A DNA stretch of 5,539 nucleotides, from the NCBI GenBank assembly GCA_007123015.1, contig SKSL01000033.1, forward strand, positions 1 through 5,539. Direction: 5' to 3'. Shown piece after piece: positions 1 to 5,529 of this stretch. Origin of the DNA: Natronohydrobacter sp. GTDB lineage: Bacteria > Pseudomonadota > Alphaproteobacteria > Rhodobacterales > Rhodobacteraceae. How positions within the stretch are numbered: the stretch's first letter is position 1; every line of letters starts with the position of its first letter. A program made the position numbers and the translations under genes. The notes under the pieces are model-generated. The model did no database searches, was not told the DNA's origin, and worked only from the letters and a program-made list of their open reading frames with translations.

Positions 1-621
1 CGGCCCGCCGCCCGTGGCCATCAGCACTGTTTTCGCGCGGACAAAGCGGAAGCGGCCTGTGCGCATGTCGATCATCAGCACGCCAGACAGGGCGCTGCCG
101 TCCTGCGTCGGGATCAGCCCGATGGCGCGATGTTCCTGCAGCTTCTCGACCGGGCGCGAGAGAACGGTTTCCATCAGCCGGTTGATGATCTCAATCCCAG
201 TCAGATCGCCCTTATGCACAGTCCGGTCGGCGGTTTGGCCCGCAAAAGCCTTCTGGTGCAGCGTGCCGTCGGGGTTGCGGTCGAAGAAGCAGCCGAGTTC
301 ATTCTCCAACTCGCGGATCCGCACCACCGCCTGTTCGCAGAGCCGCCAGGCCATGTCCTGATTGGGCAGCCATTTGCCGCCCTGAATCGTGTCCATGAAA
401 TGCCGCTCGACCGTGTCACCGCCGCCAAGGGCCACATTATAGCCGCCCTGCACCATGCGCGTGCAGCCGCATTTGCCGATCAGCCCCTTGACCGCGATGG
501 TGATGCGGGTTCCCGGCGGCGCGGATTGCAGCGCGTGCAGCGCGCCGAACAGGCCCGCGCCGCCGGTGCCGAGGATCAGGATATCCGTATCATGGCGGTC
601 GATGTCTTTGGTGGTGAACAT
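1..621 (-). CDS. SDH/fumarate reductase-like flavoprotein subunit (partial, C-terminus beyond left edge)
   Basis: This is the N-terminal 207 codons of an FAD-dependent dehydrogenase subunit of the SdhA/FrdA/NadB family, which normally runs to about 550-600 residues. It starts with ATG at 621 (MFTTKDIDRHD) and stays open to base 1. Visible motifs are the dinucleotide-binding GTGGAG (residues 18-23), the FAD-contacting VQGGYNVAL (57-65) and the ATGGG strand end (202-206). In this family the subunit oxidises a dicarboxylate such as succinate, or reduces fumarate, and passes electrons to the iron-sulfur subunit. The residue that aligns with the covalent FAD histidine of E. coli SdhA (five before the Q of QGG) is Cys53, with Cys51 close by. 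FAD is therefore either not covalently bound or attached differently. The start lies 3 nt past the stop of the preceding anchor gene with no strong ribosome site, which suggests translational coupling. The substrate is unknown. L-aspartate oxidase is less likely because anchor and iron-sulfur genes are adjacent. Confidence 0.9.
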   Translation of the reverse strand, partial: MFTTKDIDRHDTDILILGTGGAGLFGALHALQSAPPGTRITIAVKGLIGKCGCTRMVQGGYNVALGGGDTVERHFMDTIQGGKWLPNQDMAWRLCEQAVVRIRELENELGCFFDRNPDGTLHQKAFAGQTADRTVHKGDLTGIEIINRLMETVLSRPVEKLQEHRAIGLIPTQDGSALSGVLMIDMRTGRFRFVRAKTVLMATGGGP

Positions 622-624
622 GGA

Positions 625-966
625 TCAGATCGCCCGTAGCAGAAAGGTGGTGGAAATCAGGAAAGCGCCCGCAAGGCTGGCTGCCGCCCATGTTTTCTGG
701 GGCGCGGACCACGGCAGCCACTCAAACGCCAGCAGCCGCAGCCCCCCGAAGAAATGCACCGCGAGCAGGAAGACCAGCCCGAATTCGGCCAGTTTGACCA
801 GCGGATACTCGGTCAGGCGCAGGAAGGCATCGAGCCTTGCCGCGTCGTTCAGCGCCATCGAGAGCACATAGAAATGCGCGGGCAGAAACAGCGCGAGGCC
901 GAGGCCCGACAGCCGGTGCAGGATATAGGCCAGCCAGAGCGGGTGCGCGCGGGGAATGGCTTTCAT
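625..966 (-). CDS. SdhC-like membrane anchor (cytochrome b subunit) of the SDH-like complex
   Basis: This small membrane protein of 113 residues starts at the ATG at 966 (MKAIPRAHPLW). An open frame extends further upstream, but that part is antisense-like sequence overlapping the neighbour. The 966 start gives an ATGA overlap with the preceding gene and has AGGTG 5 nt upstream. Three hydrophobic segments are visible at about residues 12-37, 56-80 and 92-112. The N-terminal HRLSG (17-21) matches the conserved (S/H)RxTG signature at the start of SdhC helix I. HFFGGLRLL (71-79) in helix II matches the SdhC pattern whose histidine ligates heme b. A further histidine, His31, lies in helix I. The role inferred from the family is to anchor the flavoprotein/iron-sulfur pair to the cytoplasmic membrane and help form the quinone site. 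Assignment as SdhC rather than SdhD rests on these signatures and is moderately secure. Confidence 0.85.
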   Translation of the reverse strand: MKAIPRAHPLWLAYILHRLSGLGLALFLPAHFYVLSMALNDAARLDAFLRLTEYPLVKLAEFGLVFLLAVHFFGGLRLLAFEWLPWSAPQKTWAAASLAGAFLISTTFLLRAI

Positions 967-1304
967 GCGGCACCTATTGCAGTGACAGCGTAAACGGCCT
1001 GTGCACCCATGACGAACAAGATCACCCCGATGGCCAGCGCGGTCAGGTTCAACACAGACCCACGCAGGCCCACCCATTCCGACAGGATCGTGCGCAGGCC
1101 GATTGCGGCGTGGATCGAAACGGCCACGACGAACATCCCGTAGAACAGGAACCAGAACACCGATCCTTGCGTGCGGCCAAGGATTTCAGCAGCGGTCAGC
1201 CCGCCCTGGATGGCGTAGATCATCACACCGAGATGCACGAGCACGAAAGGTGCCATCACCAGCGCGCTTAGGCGTTGCGCCATATAGAGATGAAATTCGC
1301 TCAT
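963..1304 (-). CDS. SdhD-like membrane anchor subunit of the SDH-like complex
   Basis: This is a second 113-residue membrane protein, starting at the ATG at 1304, which overlaps the stop of the iron-sulfur gene as ATGA. A purine-rich GGAAAGGG (plus-strand 1311-1318) lies 6 nt upstream. Three hydrophobic helices are predicted at about residues 12-33, 48-73 and 84-108. YMAQRLSAL (7-15) resembles the SdhD entry motif (QRxTA) before helix I. HAAIGLRTILSEW (65-77) in helix II carries the H-x5-R pattern expected for a heme b ligand and its neighbour. His24 is an additional histidine in helix I. The two anchors have equal length and share the H-x5-R helix II pattern, as expected for a heterodimeric cytochrome b. 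The family role is membrane attachment, heme binding and quinone reduction. The length is typical for SdhC/SdhD proteins. Confidence 0.85.
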   Translation of the reverse strand: MSEFHLYMAQRLSALVMAPFVLVHLGVMIYAIQGGLTAAEILGRTQGSVFWFLFYGMFVVAVSIHAAIGLRTILSEWVGLRGSVLNLTALAIGVILFVMGAQAVYAVTAIGAA

Positions 1305-2035
1305 GCCTTGCCCTTTCCGAAAAAGCGCCGGGTCGTGGCGCGTTTCAGCCCGGCAATGGCCGAGAGCGGGTCAAGCTCATTCGGGCAATAGGCCGTGCAA
1401 GACCCCATCGAATGACAGGAATGACAGCCGCCCTTGCCGCTGACGGCATCCAGAATCGCGTCCTGCGCGCCGTCCTTGGCGTCATTGTAAAGCGTCCAAG
1501 CCCGTTGCAGGGCAGCGGGGCCGAGGTAGTCAGGGTTATTCGCCACTGTATCACAAGCAGCGTAACACACTGCACAGTTGATACACTCGATCCCGGCGCT
1601 GGCCGTCACACGCGCGGGCGCATCCGGGTCGATGGTTACAATCGGGTCGTCGCGGCGGGCGGTGGGGTGATGGACGGCTTCGGCCGACACCCATTTGTCG
1701 AAAAACGGATCCATATCGACGGCCAGATCCTTGATCACGGGCAGGTTGCGCAGCGGCCCGACTTCAATCGCGCCGTCCTGAAGCACCTTGCTGACATGGG
1801 TGCGGCAGGTCCAGCGCGGCACGCCATTGACCATCATCGCGCAAGACCCGCACATACCCACGCGGCAAGCGAAACGATAGGTCAGCGTCGGATCAGCGTT
1901 CTGCTGGATCCAAGAAACCACATCCAGCACGGTCTGATTCGCATAAGCGGGCACGTCGAACTGCTGTTTGCGCCCCGGCCCGCCTGGCCCACCGCGCTGA
2001 ACTGTAACGGATAGTTGCGGTCCTGTGCTGGTCAC
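1301..2035 (-). CDS. SDH/fumarate reductase-like iron-sulfur subunit
   Basis: This is an electron-transfer subunit of 244 residues with three iron-sulfur centres linking FAD to the quinone site. The N-terminal plant-type ferredoxin domain has CRVGMCGSC...C (Cys57, 62, 65, 77) for [2Fe-2S]. The C-terminal domain has CINCAVCYAAC (Cys151, 154, 157, 161) and CHSMGSCTAYCP (Cys207, 213, 217), the spacing used for [4Fe-4S] and [3Fe-4S]. The second domain reads more like FrdB (CINCxxCYAAC, then GPAA) than SdhB. I chose the GTG at 2035 because GAGAGAGG lies 5 nt upstream and the resulting length is close to E. coli FrdB. An in-frame GTG at 2107 adds 24 residues but lacks a ribosome site and falls in the A/T-rich promoter zone. 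Oddities are Asp162 after Cys161, where SdhB and FrdB usually have Pro, and an extra Cys204 giving CHSC. It is the first gene of the leftward operon. Confidence 0.93.
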   Translation of the reverse strand: MTSTGPQLSVTVQRGGPGGPGRKQQFDVPAYANQTVLDVVSWIQQNADPTLTYRFACRVGMCGSCAMMVNGVPRWTCRTHVSKVLQDGAIEVGPLRNLPVIKDLAVDMDPFFDKWVSAEAVHHPTARRDDPIVTIDPDAPARVTASAGIECINCAVCYAACDTVANNPDYLGPAALQRAWTLYNDAKDGAQDAILDAVSGKGGCHSCHSMGSCTAYCPNELDPLSAIAGLKRATTRRFFGKGKA

Positions 2036-2040
2036 TGCGA

Positions 2041-2048
2041 CCTCTCTC
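2041..2048 (-). promoter_or_regulatory. Ribosome binding site that decides the iron-sulfur gene start
   Basis: On the minus strand this reads GAGAGAGG and ends 5 nt before the GTG at 2035. The competing upstream GTG at 2107 has no comparable purine run, so this site favours the shorter 244-residue protein. Confidence 0.65.
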
Positions 2049-2119
2049 GGTTTCTTCTTCGGATCATGGCGCGATGCACCCGTCCCAATCGACCTTGAGC
2101 AAAGCACTAACGGTAATAA

Positions 2120-2148
2120 ATTTCAAGACACATTATTTTACTTGAAAT
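2120..2148. repeat. Inverted repeat ATTTCAAG / CTTGAAAT in the divergent promoter
   Basis: Bases 2120-2127 and 2141-2148 form a perfect 8-bp inverted repeat around a 13-nt spacer. The arms contain the two outward-facing TTGAAA hexamers. The repeat may therefore be a regulator site, or simply two symmetric -35 elements. The symmetry is visible directly; the function is inferred. Confidence 0.5.
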
Positions 2149-2155
2149 AATTTCA
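2143..2155. promoter_or_regulatory. Candidate operator, 13-bp palindrome TGAAATAATTTCA
   Basis: This is a perfect palindrome around a central A. It has the T-N11-A shape used by LysR-type regulators, and its length also suits a GntR-family dimer. It overlaps the right arm of the larger inverted repeat and lies 36-48 bp before the ThDP-enzyme ATG, where a bound regulator could act on both promoters. No regulator gene is present in the window, so the binding protein is unknown. In A/T-rich DNA short palindromes also arise by chance. Confidence 0.4.
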
Positions 2156-2190
2156 TTCTATTTGCTAAGGAAGGGCGAGGAGGAATTTGC

Positions 2191-3846
2191 ATGAGGAACT
2201 ACGCGCCAATGACAGGGGCCAAAGCACTGGCCGATGCGCTGCAGGCGGCAGGGGTCCGCTGCATTTTCTCGCTCTCGGGCAACCAGATCATGCCTGTCTT
2301 TGACGCACTGATCGGGCGCGATATTCGGCTGGTCCACGTCCGGCACGAAGCGGCAGCGGTCTATGCGGCAGAAGCCTGGGCGCAGTTGACGGGGGAAATC
2401 GGCGTGGCGCTGGTCACGGCCGGGGCGGGCTTCGGCAATGCGCTTGGGGCGCTGATCTCGGCGCGGGCCTCTGAGTCGCCAGTGCTGCTGCTGAGCGGTG
2501 ACTCGCCGCGCGGTCAGGACGGGATGGGCGCGTTTCAGGAGCTTGATCAATGCGCGATGTCGGCCCCTGTGACAAAAGCCAGTCTGCGGGGCGGGTCTGC
2601 TGACACGCTGGCGCCCGAGGCTGCGGCGCTGATCCGCAGAGCGCGCGAGGGGCGTCCGGGCCCTGTGCATCTGGCACTGCCTGCAGATGTGCTGACAGAT
2701 CCGGTCACCGGCCAGCCAGAGGTGAATGTCACCCCGGCTGTGCAAGGTCTGGACGCGGACACGCTGGCAGACCTGCGCGCCTTTCTGGACGGGGCTGCTC
2801 GTCCGCTGATCCTGACTGGTCCAGCGCTCTCGAACACCCGTACCCAAGGCGCTGTGACGCGGGCGCAGGGTGTGCTGAATGTCCCTGTCCTGTGCATGGA
2901 AAGCCCGCGCGGGCTGCGCGATCCGGCGCTTGGGGCGCTGGTCGATGTGACCCGACAGGCGGACCGGATCATACTTCTGGGCAAGCCAGGGGATTTCACG
3001 ACCGGGTTTCTGGGGGCAGATATGGGCAACGAAAAGACGCAGTTTGCTGTCATCGACCCGGACGAGGCCGAGATCAGCCGCGCCCGCGCGCGACTTGGCA
3101 GGCGGCTGTCACTGGCGGCCTGTGCAGACAGCCTGCCGGTCCTGCACGCGCTGAGCGCGCGCGCAGATGCTCCGGCGCGCATGGAATGGATGCGTGATGC
3201 GACAGCCGCGCTCGCCGCGCGCGCAACGCTCGCCCCTGACGCGCTGGAAGGACCAGACGGGCTGCACCCGGCGGCCGTGGCGCAAGCGCTCGGCGCGATC
3301 CTGCGCGCGCATCCCGAAGCAGTCCTGATCTCGGATGGTGGTGAATTCGGCCAATGGATACAGACTGTCGCACATGATGGCCCGCGCGTGATCAATGGTG
3401 TCTCTGGCGCGATTGGGGCGGCACCGGCCTATGCGCTGGCGGCCAGCCTCGCGCGGCCCGGTGCGCTGGTGATCACGGCCATGGGCGATGGCACAGCGGG
3501 CTTCTTGCTGGCGGAATATGAAACGGCGGCGCGCGAGGGGGCGCAGTTCATCGCGGTGATCGGAAATGATTCCTGCTGGAATGCGGAACATCAGATCCAG
3601 ATCCGAGAGTTCGGGCCGGACCGCACGCATAGCTGCGGCCTATCGAGAATGGCGCGGTATGATGTGGCCGCGCAGGGTCTGGGCATAGTGGGTATGGTGG
3701 TCGAGGATAGCCAGATCGGGACCCTGACACAGGCGCTGACCAGCGCCCTTGCGCAGCGCAGTCCGGTCTGCCTGAATATCCGTATCCGGCCAGAGCCTGC
3801 GCCTGTCGTGACCGCAAGCAAGGCCCCGGCAGGGGCCGTGCATTGA
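2191..3846 (+). CDS. Thiamine-diphosphate-dependent enzyme, acetolactate synthase/oxalyl-CoA decarboxylase superfamily
   Basis: This 551-residue cytoplasmic enzyme has the three-domain layout of the superfamily: pyrimidine-binding domain about 8-175, central domain about 190-325, diphosphate-binding domain about 355-530. The activating glutamate is Glu53 in VRHEAAAVYAAEAW. The FQELDQ segment (115-120) corresponds to the AFQExD region of acetolactate synthases. The Mg-ThDP motif is Gly432-Asp433-Gly434, then 24 residues, then Asn459-Asp460, with Asp in place of the usual second Asn. WNAEHQIQIREFG (463-475) is a distinctive block after this motif, not the NNG(G/Y) run of acetolactate synthase or oxalyl-CoA decarboxylase. 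The family cleaves or forms a C-C bond next to a carbonyl. Context with an organic-acid transporter and a divergent dehydrogenase suggests cleavage of a 2-oxo acid or 2-hydroxyacyl compound, but no substrate can be named. It starts at the ATG after AGGAGG (7-nt spacing). No small regulatory subunit gene follows, which argues against a biosynthetic acetolactate synthase. Confidence 0.9.
   Translation: MRNYAPMTGAKALADALQAAGVRCIFSLSGNQIMPVFDALIGRDIRLVHVRHEAAAVYAAEAWAQLTGEIGVALVTAGAGFGNALGALISARASESPVLLLSGDSPRGQDGMGAFQELDQCAMSAPVTKASLRGGSADTLAPEAAALIRRAREGRPGPVHLALPADVLTDPVTGQPEVNVTPAVQGLDADTLADLRAFLDGAARPLILTGPALSNTRTQGAVTRAQGVLNVPVLCMESPRGLRDPALGALVDVTRQADRIILLGKPGDFTTGFLGADMGNEKTQFAVIDPDEAEISRARARLGRRLSLAACADSLPVLHALSARADAPARMEWMRDATAALAARATLAPDALEGPDGLHPAAVAQALGAILRAHPEAVLISDGGEFGQWIQTVAHDGPRVINGVSGAIGAAPAYALAASLARPGALVITAMGDGTAGFLLAEYETAAREGAQFIAVIGNDSCWNAEHQIQIREFGPDRTHSCGLSRMARYDVAAQGLGIVGMVVEDSQIGTLTQALTSALAQRSPVCLNIRIRPEPAPVVTASKAPAGAVH
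3822..3837 (+). other. Short GC hairpin at the 3' end of the ThDP-enzyme gene
   Basis: GGCCCC and GGGGCC pair across a GGCA loop inside the last codons. No T-run follows, so an intrinsic terminator is not supported. It could slow 3' decay of the upstream message or be a by-product of GC-rich codons. Confidence 0.25.
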
Positions 3847-3890
3847 CAGAATTGTAGCCAGTTTAGACTGCAGCGGGGGAAAATTGGCAT

Positions 3891-3919
3891 TTGACGGGCA
3901 TGCCGTTGCAGCGTTTGAT
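3891..3919 (+). promoter_or_regulatory. Candidate sigma-70-type promoter for tctC
   Basis: TTGACG (3891-3896, one mismatch from TTGACA) is followed after exactly 17 nt by TTTGAT (3914-3919, two mismatches from TATAAT). It lies in the 123-bp gap before tctC and predicts a leader of about 45 nt. A perfect TTGACA also sits across the ThDP-gene stop codon (3843-3848), but its best -10, TAGACT at 3864-3869, is only 15 nt away. A separate promoter would let the binding protein be made at a higher level than the upstream enzyme. Confidence 0.4.
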
Positions 3920-3969
3920 GGCAGCACAGCCTGAACTGGCACAGAACCAAATCAAAGGGAGGACCACAC

Positions 3970-4950
3970 ATGAAGACAACACTCACTGCACTGACCCTCG
4001 GGGCGGCCACATTGGCGCTGAGCGCTCCTGCCGTTGCAGAATATCCCACGCGCCCGATCCAGATGATCGTGCCTTTCGGCGCCGGTGGGGCGACGGATAT
4101 TTCGGCCCGCGCGCTCGCCACAGCGCTCAGCGATATCGTGCCGCAGCCGCTGGTTGTCAGCAACCGCACAGGTGCAGGCGGGGCCACAGGGTCGGTCGCT
4201 GTGCGCGACGCGGATGGTGACGGCTATACGCTGCTATTCGCGCGCGTAGGCTCGCATACGGTCAACCCGGCGATGAACCCGAACCTGCCCTATACGATTG
4301 ATGAATTCCGCTTCGTTGGGGTCTATGAAATCAACCCGGTCGCCTGCGTCGTGAACAGCAATTCCGACTTTCACACGATCGAGGATCTGATCGAGCGGGT
4401 GCAAGCTGATCCGGGCGGGGTGATCTTCAGTTCCGCCGGTGTCGGATCGATGCCGCATATCGGCACGATGATGATCCTTGACGCCTTCGGGGTCGAGGAT
4501 ATTGCGGACGCTGTGATCCATATCCCCACAGAAGGGGACGGTGCCGCGCTGACGGCCGTTCTGCAGGGCACATCGGATATCTTCTGCGGCAGTGCATCGC
4601 CGGCTGTCCCCTTCATCCAGGCCGGACAGATGCGCCCGCTTCTTGTCACCTCGTCCGAGCGTCTGGACGGGATTGATGCACCCACGGTCGAAGAAGTGGG
4701 CAAGCCGGAATTGCGCGCCCTTGTCGGCTGGACCGGCATTGCCGGACCGGCTGATCTGAGTGATGAAGCCGCAGCGCTTTGGGGCGAATGGCTGGCCGAA
4801 GGCGTGCAGAACACGGAATTCCTGCGCATCCTGACCGCTGGCGGGTCCGTGGTCGAACTGATGTCGCCGGAAGACTCGGTTCAGTTCGTCAATGATGCCT
4901 ATGAGACCTTCCGCGCTGTTGTCGTGGCGCTGGATCTCGAAATCGACTAG
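3970..4950 (+). CDS. tctC: TctC/Bug-family periplasmic binding protein of a tripartite tricarboxylate transporter
   Basis: This 326-residue extracytoplasmic receptor captures an organic acid and delivers it to the TctAB membrane pair. Residues 1-23 form a Sec signal peptide with a Lys2 start, a hydrophobic core and AVA before the likely cleavage at Ala23/Glu24. The mature protein begins EYPTRPIQMIVPFGAGGATD (24-43), the family signature; the following NRTGAGGATG (65-74) is the second binding loop. SSAGVGSMPHIGTMMI (154-169) and the C-terminal LLVTSSERLDG (224-234) also fit. Length is typical. AGGGAGGA lies 6 nt before the ATG. One oddity is IPTEGDGAA (185-193), where most family members have an aromatic residue and a basic residue before the Gly (VPYKG-type). 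Ligand choice may therefore differ from citrate-type proteins. Many Bug proteins bind dicarboxylates, amino acids or aromatic acids, so the ligand is undetermined. Confidence 0.93.
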   Translation: MKTTLTALTLGAATLALSAPAVAEYPTRPIQMIVPFGAGGATDISARALATALSDIVPQPLVVSNRTGAGGATGSVAVRDADGDGYTLLFARVGSHTVNPAMNPNLPYTIDEFRFVGVYEINPVACVVNSNSDFHTIEDLIERVQADPGGVIFSSAGVGSMPHIGTMMILDAFGVEDIADAVIHIPTEGDGAALTAVLQGTSDIFCGSASPAVPFIQAGQMRPLLVTSSERLDGIDAPTVEEVGKPELRALVGWTGIAGPADLSDEAAALWGEWLAEGVQNTEFLRILTAGGSVVELMSPEDSVQFVNDAYETFRAVVVALDLEID

Positions 4951-4955
4951 GCTGG

Positions 4956-4978
4956 GTCCCCGGCTTGTCGCCGGTGAC
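4956..4978 (+). other. Intergenic hairpin 1, tctC-tctB
   Basis: GTC-c-CCGGC pairs with GCCGG-t-GAC around a TTGTC loop, giving eight base pairs with one mismatch. It starts 5 nt after the tctC stop and forms a tandem pair with the next hairpin. No T-run follows, so it is more likely to protect the tctC message from 3' decay than to terminate fully. Confidence 0.5.
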
Positions 4979-4987
4979 AACTCCATC

Positions 4988-5019
4988 GGGTGCTGCCGGG
5001 TTTCGCCCCGGGAGCACCC
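4988..5019 (+). other. Intergenic hairpin 2, tctC-tctB (strong)
   Basis: GGGTGCT-g-CCGGG pairs with CCCGG-g-AGCACCC around a six-base TTTCGC loop. This gives twelve base pairs with one G/G mismatch, the strongest stem visible in the window. It is followed by TACCCATAAGG and lacks a U-tract, so full intrinsic termination is unlikely. It ends 18 nt before the tctB ATG, just ahead of the tctB ribosome site. A role in lowering tctB/tctA expression relative to tctC is inferred. Confidence 0.6.
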
Positions 5020-5037
5020 TACCCATAAGGGGACGCG

Positions 5038-5529
5038 ATGCTGTCAAGACGCGCTGAGTTACTTGTCGGTCTGGGAGTGATGGGACTGGCAGCCCTGGTG
5101 CTCTGGGTCCTGATCCCGGGTCATATCACGATCCCGCGGCGCGTGCCGATTGCAGCCCTCTCGCCCGCGTTCTGGCCCAATGTGATCGGGTGGACCATGC
5201 TGCTTTGCGGTGCCTTGCTGACAGCGCGGGCCACATTTGCCCCGCCCCCGCCCGACACCATCGCCGATGATCTGAGCATCACACGTCCCGAAGTGTTGCG
5301 CATGGGGGCGTTGGCCATCACTCTCGGCACGGCCTATGTCGCGCTGCCTGTCGTCGGCATGACATGGACCTGCATGATCGTCTATTTCCTGCTGGTGCTG
5401 ATGACTGGCGCGCGGCGGCCCATCTGGGGCACGCTCATCGCGATCCTGCTGCCCTTGGCGCTCTATTTCTTCTTTACCAAAGTCGCAGGCGTTGCCATCC
5501 CGCAAGGCCGGATCGTGAGGTTGCCGTGA
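5038..5529 (+). CDS. tctB: TctB-family small membrane subunit of the tripartite tricarboxylate transporter
   Basis: This 163-residue integral membrane protein is the small, poorly conserved partner of TctA. Hydrophobic segments lie at about residues 7-26, 46-64, 87-106, 110-123 and 129-148. The last two are short or close together, so four or five helices are possible. ALSPAFWPNVIGWTMLLCG (40-58) matches the family pattern of a Pro-Phe-(Phe/Trp)-Pro entry into helix 2. The end, FFFTKVAGVAIPQG (144-157), matches the conserved C-terminal VxLPxG-type tail. AGGGG lies 5 nt before the ATG. Its position after tctC and before tctA is the usual C-B-A order, and its stop overlaps the next start as GTGA. 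Function is known only at family level: it is required with TctA for uptake of the substrate bound by TctC. Confidence 0.9.
   Translation: MLSRRAELLVGLGVMGLAALVLWVLIPGHITIPRRVPIAALSPAFWPNVIGWTMLLCGALLTARATFAPPPPDTIADDLSITRPEVLRMGALAITLGTAYVALPVVGMTWTCMIVYFLLVLMTGARRPIWGTLIAILLPLALYFFFTKVAGVAIPQGRIVRLP

Larger units (their letters stand above)
2036..2190. promoter_or_regulatory. Divergent promoter region between the SDH-like operon and the ThDP/tct operon
   Basis: This 155-bp stretch holds no gene and must carry the start signals for both directions. Bases 2114-2166 are about 80% A/T (43 of 53), against strongly GC-rich flanks. Two TTGAAA hexamers, each one mismatch from the sigma-70 -35 consensus, point away from each other: plus strand 2142-2147 and minus strand 2127-2122. 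No convincing -10 box sits 17 nt from either. An AATAAT at 2146-2151 (one mismatch from TATAAT) is an alternative rightward -10, though with a weak -35. The rightward gene has AGGAGG at 2178-2183, 7 nt before its ATG. Shared control of both operons is inferred from this arrangement. Confidence 0.7.

Noticed and set aside
967..1077. Upstream extension of the SdhC-like anchor to 150 residues
   Set aside because: The extra 37 residues are Cys/Arg-rich and non-homologous in appearance, and they overlap the neighbouring gene. The ATG at 966 gives an ATGA coupling and a typical length.
1103..2014. Long plus-strand open frame (303 codons) antisense to the iron-sulfur and SdhD-like genes
   Set aside because: It mirrors clear conserved proteins on the other strand, has no recognisable domain or ribosome site, and is Arg/Gly/His-rich as expected of a high-GC shadow frame.
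2036..2107. Longer iron-sulfur protein starting at GTG 2107
   Set aside because: There is no ribosome site before it, and the added 24 residues precede the normal first strand. The GTG at 2035 has GAGAGAGG at ideal spacing.
2547..3395. Minus-strand open frame of 282 codons inside the ThDP-enzyme gene
   Set aside because: Its Ser/Arg/Ala-rich translation is without motifs and is fully covered by a well-supported enzyme gene. It is a shadow of GC-rich codon use.
3822..3837. Intrinsic terminator after the ThDP-enzyme gene
   Set aside because: The GC stem lies within the coding sequence and is not followed by a T-run.
2191..3846. Biosynthetic acetolactate synthase (ilvB/ilvI)
   Set aside because: No ilvN/ilvH small-subunit gene follows, the Mg-ThDP motif and the following block differ, and the neighbours are transport and oxidation genes.
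3896..3910. Sigma-54-like promoter (GGCATG...TTGCA) before tctC
   Set aside because: The best base match has GG and GC separated by 9 nt rather than the strict 10, and the correctly spaced register loses the CACG match.
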